Assembly (NCBI GenBank): GCA_014058105.1
Contig: JACGCM010000428.1
Coordinates: 62,001-126,000, forward strand
Direction: 5' to 3'
DNA: 64,000 bases
Source: Kingdonia uniflora
Lineage: Eukaryota > Streptophyta > Magnoliopsida > Ranunculales > Circaeasteraceae
Shown: positions 22,600 to 33,849 of the stretch, in pieces
Position numbering within the stretch: position 1 is the stretch's first letter
Layout of the letters: every line of letters begins with the position of its first letter
Notes under the pieces: model-generated
Seen by the model: the letters and a program-made list of their open reading frames with translations, nothing else
Databases searched by the model: none
What the model was told of the DNA's origin: nothing
Position numbers and translations under genes: made by a program

Positions 22600-23151
22600 T
22601 GGCTATTTTGATTTTTTCCTTTCGCTCACGGTTTCTTCTATTACTGGAATTTGTAACTTAGGGTGTCTCCAAGAGCAATTTAAAACCTTAAATCTCGATC
22701 TAAAGTAAACCCCTAAATCAAGATCTAAAACATTACAATTTGGGAGTGTGTGAGTTGTATCAAGAGATCCCACTTGTACTTTCGTGGAGTCTATAATTAA
22801 AGGTATGGTCAATCTTTATCAATATACTTCTTTATCATATCCAATTTTTTATCATTTTGTTCTATTTACTTCAATGTTTTGCCAAAGATTTTAGTCCCTT
22901 TGAAGCATTACGGTTTGGGCATCTATTAATCTGAGTTTAATTTATTGTTTTTGGGAAACACGGTGATGGAATGATTGTTGAGTTCTATCATGTTAAGTTC
23001 ATTTGGAGCATTTGGATATGTTTTATAACTTCTAGATTTTGGGTCTTTGGAGAATTTTGATTGTAAATTGCAGGGTAAAAAACCTTTAATACTTGTTGAT
23101 TCGTTGAATTTATTTGACCCTTTATAATGCCAAACTCTAATACTTTCTTAT
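22600..23151. other. Left interior of the CACTA, no recognised gene
   Basis: The DNA is AT-rich and without a sustained reading frame. TTA followed by GGGTGTCTCCAAGAGCA (22658-22677) looks like the end of a PIF/Harbinger element next to its TTA target, but no matching right end was found. The sequence just left of gypsy A2 does not continue into the Harbinger transposase on its right. Confidence 0.35.
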
Positions 23152-23731
23152 TCATCAAGGAGGATCTGAGTATTTTTTAGACTTTTTAAAAGTCTATGTG
23201 AACAAACTTTTTGTCTGTTCGAATACACCCCTTTGTGTTCGAATAAACATTTATTTATATTCGAAGAAATAGGTGTCATAGTGTTTTTATTCGAATAGAC
23301 ATTTAGTCTGTTCGAATACACCTTTATGTTCGAACAGACTTTTAAGTCTATTCAAAGAAATACTTGTCTGAGTAGTTTTATTTGAATAAACTCAATGTTT
23401 ATTTGAATACACTTTTTCATTTCAAATATGGTCTTGCTCTATTTGAACAGAGACACGATTCAGCCTATTGTTTTGTGCATTTAATGGCATATTTGTCCAA
23501 GTTTTGTAACTTGGAACTTGTAACCCTCATAAAGGGGCAAGGCTAGGCAAGATTAGATTATGTTAGATCAATCTAAGTTATAAGAGAGATAGAGACTTAT
23601 GGTTTGAGAGGAATTTGATTGTAATCGATTTGATTATGCAATTGAAGATCTAAATGGGAATTCCCCCATCAATTTGTGTTGTCTTCGTATTATTATTCAA
23701 TTAGGGTTTTCTTAATTTGTATTATGGATTA
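23152..23731 (+). repeat. 5' LTR of gypsy A2
   Basis: It starts TCATCAAGGAGG, where the 3' LTR has TGATCTAGGAGG, and ends TATGGATTA. The U3 part (about 23210-23460) is a minisatellite of roughly 23-bp units centred on TTCGAA, with variants TTTGAA and TTCAAA. A conserved block near 23500-23560 (TGTAACCCTCATAAAGGGGCAAGGCTAGGCAAG) recurs in all copies and may lie near the RNA start or polyadenylation region. Confidence 0.88.
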
Positions 23732-23879
23732 AGTGGCATCAGTTTTTTGTAACGATTCTCGGGGGCGATTATGGTTTATAGTCTATACACGTAACTGACT
23801 CAAGCAAAAGAAGGAAAAGTTAGTGAGTCCGTTGAAGATTCATCGGAAACCTAACTCGAAGAAGAAGGTAAATTTAAAG

Positions 23880-24980
23880 ATGGGTGATTCTGAAGTTTGA
23901 CTCACGACTTTGGAAACAAAATTTTCTGACCTAATTACAACTCTAAGGGAGTTGGTAGAACAATTACATCTCACGAACCTCGCGAAGGCTTCCGCTTTGT
24001 TGAAATGGCGAGAACGCTCGAAGAAAAAATGGGTTACGGGGGTACTGAGGAGGTAGATAGTGATTCTAGTAATGCCGAATCTGTGAAGGAGTGATCGGGA
24101 ATTTGTAAGTCAATGAATCCTATTCGTATCCTTCGTATCGATTTTAAGATTGAAATTATGGTATTCGATGGTTTAATCGATGCCTAGAAGTTAAATAATT
24201 GGTTAGATAGGCTAGATACCTATTTTTCCGTTTACGAATATTCTAATGCTTAGAAAATTTACTTTTCTATATTGAAATTTTTAAGTCATGCACTCACGTG
24301 GTGGAAGTCCTATCGGTAATTTCACAAAGTAGGAAGTTTGAGTTAAAAGGAGTTCAAGGTATTAGTAAGAAAACAATTTTATCCAATTGGATATGAACAA
24401 GAGTGATGACACAAATGGTATAATTTATGCCAAAAGTTTGGGTAATCCGTACAACAGTTCACTACAGAGCTTCATAACCAAGCGCTAGTTTTGGACATTG
24501 TTGTGGAGAAGTATGTGGTATTCATGAAATATACGGGGGTTTTGTCTAAGTCCATTAGAAGAGAGTTAAAGCTCTTTAATGTAGAAAATATCGAAGATGC
24601 TACCGTTATAACAATTGTTATTGAAGGTAAGTACTTGAAGAGTGACAAGAAAGACAGCAAAAGCAAGTCAGGGTACAAGTCTAATAGGATGAATGAGCAT
24701 AAAGGGGAGTCCAAAGGGGAGGAGTCTTCATTCAAGGGAAATTACTGCAGTCATTGTAAGGCAAATGGGAAAATTTCAGATAAATATTGGAAACTTCACC
24801 CGTAGCTTAGGCCAAAGGAGAAGAGGAGCAAGAAAAATAAATATGTACTAGCCACAATGATTGTTGATCTTCCAAATTTAGATAAGCTAAATCCTAAGTT
24901 TACTCTAATGTTTAAGAAACCTATAGCTACCGAAAAGGCGAGTCGGGAATAACATTTTCATGATAACATTCAAGTGAAGC
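23880..24980 (+). pseudogene. Gypsy A2 gag
   Basis: The Met at 23880 (MGDSEV) is followed by a stop. The gag core near 24160-24420 has KLNNWLDRLDTYF and LSHALTWWKSY. The open part 24491-24805 ends in a knuckle-like YCSHCKANGKISDKYWKLHP, where the expected His and last Cys are Lys and Tyr. Several stops break it. Confidence 0.75.
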
Positions 24981-26860
24981 AGAGCTTAGTCAAGGCCATT
25001 ATTGATCCGGGTAGTCAGAAGAATTTGATCTCTGAGGCAGTGGTAAAGAAGATGGGTTTGGCTACTATGGCTCATCTTAAGCCGTACGGTTTAGGTTGGA
25101 TTTAGAAAGACGTAGAGTTGAAGATCACTATGCAGTATACGTTCAAGTTTGCGACTACTGAGAAGTTTATTGACGAAGTAACGTAGAAGGTGGTTCCATT
25201 AGACGTGTGTCAAGTCATCTTGGGTAGCCCTTATCTTTGGGACCAAGATGCAATCCTTTACGGTAAAGTTCACAAGTAAATCTTGTGAAGGAGGGGAAAG
25301 AGTTTCATATTAATGCTTGCAAGGAACATATCACTACCAATAATTTAGTAACGGCAACTCAGGCGAAGAGGTTGGTTAATGCGAACGGCAAGTTTCTATT
25401 ATTTTTGGTGCGACCAGTTCAAGAGGGTCCATCGGCTAAGGTGTTATCTACTTTGGCAATGTCTCCTAAGAAACAAATCGATTTGGGGAAGTTACAAGAG
25501 GAGTATAAAGACTTAGTTCTAGTCATAGAAGGGATGCCGTGCAAGAGGGATGTAGAGTATGATATCACCTTGGTGAATGGTGAGCCACTACTCAATATTG
25601 GGTTGTATTGGACTTCTGTCATAGAGTCTAATAAGATCAAGAAATAGGTACAAGAACTTCTAGAGCAAGAGGTTATTACTCTAAGTTGCTCACCTTTTGG
25701 TTCATCGGTGTTATTGGTATCGAAGAAGGATGGGTCTTGGAGAATATGTGGGGATCATCGGGCGCTGAACAAGATTATTGTAATGAATCGTTATCCGCTT
25801 TCACGGATTGACTAGCTTTTAAATGAGTTGCAGAAGACTCAGTTTTTTATCAAGGTGGATCTTAAATTAGGTTACCATCAAGTAAGTATCTGGGAAGAAA
25901 ATACTTGGAAGGCAGCGTTCAAGACCAAACAAGGACTCTTTGAGTGGTTGGAGATGCCTTTTGGGTTATGAAATACTCCGGCGACATTTATATAGTAAAT
26001 GAATGAGGTACTTCGTGCTTTTATTGATAATTTCGTGATTATTTATTTTGATGACATCTTAATAAATAGTCAAACATGGGAGGAGAACCTTGTGCATTTA
26101 TGCAAAGTGTTGGGCATTATGTGATCACAAGAACTTTTTCTAAATGGGAAGAAGTACGAGTTTGGGAAGAAGGAGTTAGTATACTTGGGGTTTATTATTT
26201 GTGGCGGTGAGCTTAAGGTTGACCCAGAGAAGGTCTCGGTCATTACTAATTGGCCTCAACCCCGTACAGTGATGGAAGTGAGGAGCTTTATAGGTTCTTA
26301 TCAGTATTTACAGAAGTTTATTTGGCATTTCTCACAAATAGCCGCACCGTTATATTCCTTGACAAAGGCTGGTGTAAAGTTTGTATGGGAAGATTATCAT
26401 GAGAAGACTTTTCTGTTACTGAAGCGTAAGATTGCAGATCCACCAGTATTAGCATTGCCCAATTTGCAGTGGCCTTTTGAGGTCCAGACAGATGCGTCAG
26501 ACTATGCATTGGGGGCAATTCTTTTACAGGATGGGAAGCTGGTTGCCTACCATTATGAGATGTTTACAGGAGCAGTACGCAACTATCCTACCTACGATAA
26601 GGAGTTCTACGCATTATATTAATCAGTAAAACATTGGCGGAGTTACTTATTGGGGAAGGATGTTGTGGTACATTCTGATAACAAACCATTACAGTTCTTA
26701 TTTACGCAGTTCAAACTATAACAAGCTTGCCATATAAAGTAGATGTCGTACCTACAGCCGTTTACCTTGATAATCAAGTATAAGAAATGAGTGGACAACA
26801 AAATGGCTGATATGTTATCTCGACCCCCATTACCAACTATTTCCTCCACTTTGTTGGTAT
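24981..26860 (+). pseudogene. Gypsy A2 protease, reverse transcriptase and RNase H
   Basis: The protease has IIDPGSQKNLI near 25002-25030 and VILGSPYLWDQ near 25212. RT runs about 25650-26180: KKDGSWRICGDHRALN, KVDLKLGYHQV with the first Asp, MPFGL, and YFDDIL (26044-26061), which keeps both active-site Asp residues. A connection region follows (WPQPRTVMEVRSFIG). RNase H starts at VQTDASDYALGAILLQ (26473-26520), and the LSRPP tail lies near 26815. In-frame stops (for example within RIDxLLNEL and GLxNTPATF) disable it. This is the best-preserved pol in this family here. Confidence 0.87.
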
Positions 26861-26864
26861 CTAT

Positions 26865-29820
26865 TGTCACGTCCCCAAAATTGCCTTTTTAATAATATAT
26901 TAAGAAAGAAAATTCTGAAGTGTAACGTCGAGTATCCTGAAGATGAACCCCAAAAGAAGTACTACTATTTAAAACAACTTGCAAATACATATACAACACT
27001 ATGAAACTACAAAGCGGAAGAAATCTAAAAGAGGTAGAAATGATAACCAACAGATAACTAAAACTTCATAACTGGTAAGTCAGCTTGCTCTAACAAAAAA
27101 GCATCGCTACTGCAGCGATTTACCTAAAAAAGTATATGCACAAGGCGTCAGTAAGCAACGCCTAGCAAGTACAAATATCCAAGGTCACAAGACATGATAG
27201 ACCAAGATAATCACAGAAAGGAGACATGAAGAGCCCAACTGAAAAATATGAGAAGATCAGCCAAGCTACAAGTCCTAAAGAAGGCAGTCTAAGTAAAACC
27301 AATATCCTAGCAAGATATTAACGATAGCCTAAACTTAGATCTAACTATTACAATCTAAGAAGTACAGTAGATGTGGAAAGAGAATTAGGAAGTCAAGTAC
27401 GCAGGGTCACTTTTAATTTAGTGGGACCACACTCATGTACCCTTATGTAATAAACAAAAACATATACATTATTATCGAGCCAGGGATTGGTAGATTCTTT
27501 TTTATTGAGCTAGGAATTAGCGGGTAATACACATGATCAGGGTGTTCAAGAAGTTTCAACCTACAGGTCTAAAGCCTGATTTATTTTCACTTTTAGGGAT
27601 TTATGCCCACGGGGAGTATTCACAAAGAATATCAAAGCCGATAGGAAACTGAGGTATAATTTAGGGGCTTGCAACCCTGGACCACTGACTAGCAGTAACC
27701 GAATCTTTTGTTTAGGGAATCAAACCCAAGGACTGCAACAGCATAGCCCTACTATGTATATTAATTTGAAGTCACCCAATAGAATGGAAAGGAAGAAGTT
27801 TAAGACCTAGAAGAATTAAATGATCTGTCTACCCCTGCCTAAACAGGATCTGGGACTATATAAAAAGACCTACCGTTCTTACAACCAGATGATCTATCTA
27901 CCCTTACTTTAATAAAAAGTGGGGACTCTATCAAAAAAAGTAAGGCTCCAGCATCCAATGATCTATATGCCACCTGACAAGTGCTATTATATCAAAAGGA
28001 AGTCCTAACAATGAAAGCGAATCTAAGTCGCGACCTACCGACTCATGGAAAATCCAACTATAGGATGCTGTCACAAAAGATAAGTAAATGAATCATCTAA
28101 ATCTGTTCTAGAATAAAAGACTCGTCCACAATGTTCCATTAATATAGAGGGTAATTCCCAGGAAACTCAAACCATAGAATACTAATCTCATATATTATAG
28201 TAAAATAATGTCCAATACTAGGCCACCTTATCCAAAATGGACCTAGTTAATGTCTCACAAATTCTTATTACTAATATAATATCTAGCAAGGAAAATACTT
28301 AGAGAACTTATATTAAAATCTCCTATAGATTTTAATATAAGTTACTTGTATGCATCACAACCCATACCGTTAGCCACAACATACCATCTTAATGGGATTT
28401 CATATCTGCCCAAACCAAACAAATGCCCATAAGCTCTTTGTGTAACACTTCGAAACAACCAGGCAACAATCACAAAGTTCACCATGGAATTCCTAACCCA
28501 ACCATAGCCTTTTCGTCTGTCAATTTAAATCTACGTTGTATGCCTTAACTTGTCACTATCCTAAGCTTGCATAATGTCAAAATCATAACATAATACCCGG
28601 TTAAAAGAATTCTAAGAAGCCAAGAGTTTCTAAGTATGTGAAGAAAATCAAAGTATGAAAGGAACCCATCAACTAGTCGTTACACCAAAGCTCCAAGTTA
28701 ACATAGCCTATCATAACCTAACATATCCATTATCAATATTTATCACCATTGTCTAAACCCTAACTCTATTGTCTATGAAATTTCAATGTAAAGATGACGC
28801 AGAAATACTAAAGCCATTAACAGGTATTTCCTGCCATTACAAGCTACAAATATTCAACCACTATAGATGATTTAAGAGTAGTACCCATAAGTACATCTCC
28901 AGGTCCAGTGAATTTTAGACATGTTTTGTTTATTTGTATGAAACGCATAAGGAACTACAACTTTGTTAACCATCTGATTTCATGCCCAATGTATACATCC
29001 CAAACATTAAGCATACTCATAACTACGACATAATTAATCAACTACTATACATTGTAACAATAAGATTAGTCCCCAACATCCAGTTCATGTATACATACTA
29101 ATTTCCTCATATGATCAACATCAACTAAAAGAATTGAAGTTTTGTACAACTATGAAAGGACGCTCTTACACCCTAACTTGTTCCTAGTTAGCATCGTATA
29201 AAGACAACATTATATACCTGATTTCAACTACAATTTAGTTTAATATCATGTTCAGGTACATGGATTAAGTAGGTCTAATAAGAAAATGATCATAGATAAA
29301 AGCGCTTGCCTGAGGTTTAATTTGAAATTCGAATAGATGGAAGGGGAATACTCCATGAAGCTTTACAAGAATCGATCCATAGGGTTTTTCAATGAATAAT
29401 CCTCGCCCAATCACAACTCTAATAAATCTATAATTATGATGTTGTTTGTTGCTCACTCTCTCCCTCTCTCCCCCTAGGATTTACAATGGAGGAGAAATGA
29501 TTAATCCAAATTAATGGTAAAGGTTTTGCAAATTAAAGATATTTAGGTGCAGGACTTTACAAACCAAGAAGTGGAGTTTCCAAGGCTAGTACAATTTGAG
29601 TATTTGCAACAAGGAGAGGAGAGAAGAAATGGGTATAATGTGGCTGGTTTTTGGGAGAAGTATTAGGGTAGTTGGAGAAGAATGAGGCACGTTTACGATG
29701 GGTTTCAAGTTGAAAATAGAAGGCTTTAAAAAGATTGGTTTTAATAAGACAACGGCAACTTAAGTAAACAAAGACCATACATTAATGATGTCACGAGTAT
29801 AAGCTAAATTATATAGGTCA
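26865..29820. mobile_element. Long solo-LTR-like insertion (2.96 kb) in gypsy A2
   Basis: Copies A1 and A2 align up to TTGTTGGTA and again from GCTATGCAGATAC; the 2.96 kb between is absent from A1. It starts TGTCACGTCCCCAAAATTG and ends TATAGGTCA, giving TG...CA ends, with CTAT on both sides (26861-26864, 29821-29824). A five-base reading with a mismatch is also possible. TGTCACG-type starts and multi-kilobase LTRs are known among plant chromovirus-like gypsy elements. No coding region is present. It holds a roughly 68-bp tandem pair beginning ATGATCTRTCTACCC (about 27819-27955). Orientation is undetermined. Confidence 0.65.
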
Positions 29821-29829
29821 CTATAGCTA

Positions 29830-31130
29830 TGCAGATACAACCTATTGTTTCTTCTGAATACATTACAGGGTATGTTGATGACAAGGAGCTCAGTGTGATT
29901 CATGAGAAGTTGCTGTAAGACAAGACATGCGAGTATATATTGAAGGATGGCTTAATTTATAGGGGCAGTCTACTATGTATTCCAGAGGGTGGACATCGTT
30001 TGTATTGGATTTGAGAGGCACATTATTTTTGGGTGGCAGGTCATTTTGGGGTTGAGAAGAGTCTTTTAAATTTGCGGCATTATGTCTATTGGCCAAAGAT
30101 GTAGGTGGATGTTGCTCATGTGGTTCATGGTTACGTGTTATCTAACACAATAAAGCCTTATAATTAGAAGATATGACTGTACTTACCATTACCGGTTCCT
30201 AGCCGACCTTGGGAGAGCTTTTCGATGGATTTTATGGGTGGTTTGCCCATGACCAAGTGTAAGAATGACTATTTATTTGTGGTGGTGGATCGATTCAGCA
30301 AGATGATTACTCTTATTCCATGCCAGATGACGATCACTGGGGAAGGACCAGTGTGATTGTTTTTTAGAGACGTTTGGAGGTATTTTGGGCTCCCTTCTTC
30401 TATTATTTATGAAAGGGATAGCCACTTTTTAGGGCATTTCTGAAGATCGTTATGGGGAATGATGGACACTAGCTTGAAGAGAAGTACTACTTTTCATCCG
30501 CAGACTGACATGCAAACGGAGGTAGTTAATCGCACTTTGGTACATTTACTACGGGGATTCCATTCCAAGTATCCTAAGACTTGGGATGAGAGTTTACCGT
30601 ATCTTCAGTGTGCGTTTAACCGGGTTATTCATGGTTTTACTTTGAAGTCTCCATTAGAAGTTTGTCAGGGGTACTTGCCTCAAAGCCTATTTAATTTGGC
30701 TTTTAGTCATGGCGACAAGACGGTGTTAGGGAAGGAGGAAGAAGAGAAAGTCAAAGATCAATGTTTCATTGAGAAGATAAGCAAGATTCATAAGGCAGTT
30801 GAAGCACAATTAAAGAAAACTCAAGCAAAATATAAGGCTCGACAAGACAAACATCGGGTTGAGTATACTTTTTAAGTGGGCGACCTAGTTTGGTTGCATT
30901 TGGGTATGGAACGGCTAAAGGGAGAAGGTAAAAAGCTCTAACCTATCCGTTATGGTCAGTTTATTATACTCAAGAAGATTAGTGATAATGCATTCCAAGT
31001 GGATTTGCCACCTTTTATGAAGACGAATTCTGTGATTAATGCCGAGCATTTGAAGCTGTTTGAACCGTCTCTTTTAGATGAAGACTCTACAATGGATTCT
31101 CACCTACTATCATTTGATGACTTATGGATG
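29830..31130 (+). pseudogene. Gypsy A2 integrase
   Basis: After the insertion come LKDGLIYRG, the HHCC-like region around AGHFGVEKSL, and the core: SMDFMGGLPMTKCKNDYLF (first Asp, near 30223-30280), ERDSHFLGHF (second Asp, near 30415) and HPQTDMQTEVVNR (Glu, about 30496-30534). The open stretch 30459-30875 continues through LPYLQCAFNR and a charged linker; VGDLVWLH and VINAEHLKLFE follow. Several stops break the N-terminal half. A C-terminal chromodomain was not recognised. Confidence 0.85.
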
Positions 31131-31339
31131 GAAAGAGAAGATCCATTATAGGAGGATGGTATTCTAGAAAGGAAAGTTCATGCTACAAGACGGGGTGGTA
31201 TTGAGTCATTCTAAGTTGGGAAGAAAGGTCAGCTACTTAGAAAGTCGAAGTGGTACAGTAGGGAAATGGGTATGGCCGCATTTCCTCATCTCCAGTTCTA
31301 GCTTGAGCAGGAGCTCAAGGCTCCTAAAGGGGGTAGTCA

Positions 31340-31918
31340 TGATCTAGGAGGATCTGGGCATTTCTTAGAGTTTTTTTAAAATCTATTCGAACTGACTTTT
31401 GTTTTATTCGAATATACCTCTTTTGTATTCGAATAGACTTCTCTTTCAATTCGAAGAAACATGTGTTTGAGTATTCTGTTTGAACAAACTTATAGTCTAT
31501 TCAAATACACTCATTTTTGCTCAAATAGACTTTTATTTATATTCGAATAAATACCTATCTGAGTGTTCTGTTCGAATAGACTTTAGTCTGTTCGAATACA
31601 CTTTTTCTATTTGAATAAAGACTTGTTCAGCTTTAATAGAGGTGCAATTCAACCTATTGTTTTAGGCATTTAAGGGCATATTTGTCCTAGTTTTGTAACT
31701 AGTAACTTGTAACCCTCATAAAGAGGCAAGGCTAGGCAAGATTAGATCATGTTAGATCAATCCAAGTTCTAAGGGATAGACTTAGGGTTTAAGAGGAATT
31801 CAATTGTAATTAATTTTGATTAAGCAATTGAAGCTTTAAAATGGAATTCTCTCACCAAATTTGTTTGTTCTTTGTACAATTCTTCAATTTATGGTTTTTC
31901 AATTCGTATTGTTGATTA
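31340..31918 (+). repeat. 3' LTR of gypsy A2
   Basis: It begins TGATCTAGGAGGATCTGG directly after AAAGGGGGTAGTCA and ends ATTGTTGATTA. It shows the same TTCGAA minisatellite (31380-31625) and conserved AAGGCTAGGCAAGATTAGAT block as the 5' LTR. Confidence 0.88.
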
Positions 31919-31920
31919 CC

Positions 31921-32258
31921 AGGCAACAAGAGTCATATTAAAAAGACGTGGAACAAGCTTTCGGTGTGCTTCAATCTTGATTTGCAATTGTGAAATGTCT
32001 GGCAAGAAGTTGGTTACCCAAAAGCCTTGATAAAATAATTAAAATATATATAATTATGCACAACATGATCGACGAGGAAGAACGTAATAGGTACGGAGTA
32101 AGGTTATTGACCGACCTAAACCAATTTACTTGAATCAGGAAGAAGTCAATTTAAATGGATACATTGCGAAGTACGATAAGATGACAAGTTTGAAAAAGTA
32201 TATGACACGTCGAAATGATTTTATTAAGCATTTGTGAAAGCATCAGGGAAGCAACTAG
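31921..32258 (+). pseudogene. PIF/Harbinger transposase, C-terminal fragment
   Basis: From 31921 the frame reads RQQESYxKDVEQAFGVLQSx, continuing FAIVKCLARSW and IIMHNMIDEEER, with stops at x. This matches the conserved C-terminal half of plant PIF/Harbinger (HARBI1/ALP1-like) DDE transposases (KDVERAFGVLQ, IMHNMI.ED). It ends LKKYMTRRNDFIKHL and a stop at 32256-32258. The N-terminal half with the first catalytic residues is absent; gypsy A2 abuts it. The 3' DNA is closely similar to 57780-59290. Confidence 0.82.
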
Positions 32259-32599
32259 CATTTTTAATTATATGTAATTTTAATGTTTAAGCAACTTTAT
32301 TTTAATTCTATGTAATTTCAACTAAACAATTTTATGAAATTTATTTAAGAAATTTATTTCAGTTTCAATATAAATTCAATTAGAATGTAATTAGAAATAC
32401 TAAACTTTCTCAACAAGATTCTATTATTTAAAATACACCAAACTTCTTAAACAAGGTTTTTAAATAAAATACACAAAACTTCTTAAACAAGGTTTTTAAA
32501 TAAAATACACAAAACTTCTTAAGCGACGTTCATAAATAAAGTACAACCAAACTTGTTTTACAAGAATTGCCAAAATACAACCAAATTTTTAAAATAAAA

Positions 32600-33640
32600 T
32601 TCTTGAGCGCCATACATCTTAGGCATTATTATTAGCCTTAAACATTCTCACCATAACTGTATTACATTGTGCCTCCCAATAAACTCTTCGAGTGTCATCC
32701 AAAGTAGAGAACTCAATTGCCATCACCTCTCGATCTATTTTTGCCATCTCTAGATCATTTTAAACTTGAAATTGAGCTTTTAAATTCGTCACGGCCTTTG
32801 TCTTCATTTTTCTTTACTCTATTATACGAGCATCTCTCTCTTTCTTCATCTTAACTCTCTCAGATATATACTCTTCTTTCTTCTTATCTCTCTCGGTAAC
32901 CTACTTTTTTATCCCATTATCTTTCTCGATAATATACTCTTATTTCTTCTTCTCCATTCGATCAAGGCGACTAATAAGTATATTTTCGCAATCAATGAGA
33001 AGTTTTTTTCTTTTTTTATTCTTTTCCTTTAGTACTTTTGATACCGCCAGGAGGATCCGTCTGTACATAGTCATTAAGTATCGGATAACCGGAGTTGGAG
33101 CCAACGGGTTTGTCGGGTGTTACCAGATTAGATATTCCCGGGCTAAAATTTGATATTTTCTTCATTCACAGATTGCTAGCTAAAGTGTCCGGGTGTTGGT
33201 CTTGCAAGATTTTCCAACGTCGATGACAACTTAAAATGCCATAAGCTTTTTTATACACCTATTTGCCTTTACCACGTGCTTTATAAATCGTTTTGGCGGC
33301 ATTATTCTATAAAATAGATTAAGATAATAAAAAAATACATAATTTTGGTAAAGAGAATTTATAATTTATTAAGTAATGACGAATGTTGAATTACTTACCA
33401 AATTTCCTTATTGCATACTGCTTATGAGACCTAGTATGGTATTTTTTAAATAAGTACCATAAGCCTTACAATCACGATTCATATCTGACCAATGATTTTT
33501 CAATGATGACATCGTATGCTTGACCCGTTCAACATCTTGTTAAGAAAAATCATGAAATACATCCAAAAATGAGTACCCAAAAATGTTAAGTTGTTGGTTG
33601 CTGTCCTTGATCCTATCCTCCGAGACATGAATCTATGTTT
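32600..33640 (-). pseudogene. PIF/Harbinger ORF1-like (SANT/NAM-associated) protein remnant
   Basis: It lies on the minus strand, convergent with the transposase, as usual for these elements. The frame includes WSDMNRD-like sequence upstream of an intron (33307-33398, GTAAGT...TTTATAG, 92 bp). Downstream is NNAAKTIYKARGKGK, then CHRRWKILQDQHPDTL and PPGGIKSTKGKE. The tail is Lys/Glu-rich with coiled-coil character. Plant proteins of this kind carry a Myb/SANT-like domain and a NAM-associated C-terminus and assist the transposase. Stops are present. Confidence 0.68.
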
Positions 33641-33849
33641 TTGCATATTTTTGTTTTTGAATGCCCATCCATTTCAATGACTGAGACCCTGCCCCACCAT
33701 TGGTATTTTTCTTGGTCGAGCGACGTTTACCTTTGTCTTTTTATCCATAAACAACTCCGGCCTCTTCGGATTGAGATAATTCAATCGATTAGAATACTTG
33801 TGATTGAGATGATTGAGATTATAAGGGATTGGCGATTGGTGATATGGTT

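Larger units (their letters stand above)
23152..31918 (+). mobile_element. Ty3/gypsy LTR retrotransposon, copy A2
   Basis: LTRs of 580 bp (23152-23731) and 579 bp (31340-31918) flank gag, protease, RT, RNase H and integrase in gypsy order. A TGGCATCAG primer site lies at 23734 and a CTAAAGGGGG tract at 31324-31333. A 2.96-kb LTR-like insertion lies between RNase H and integrase. It is the same family as copy A1 and supplies the RT segment that A1 lacks. No TSD is visible (CTTAT on the left, CCAGG on the right), and the two flanks belong to different contexts. Confidence 0.9.
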
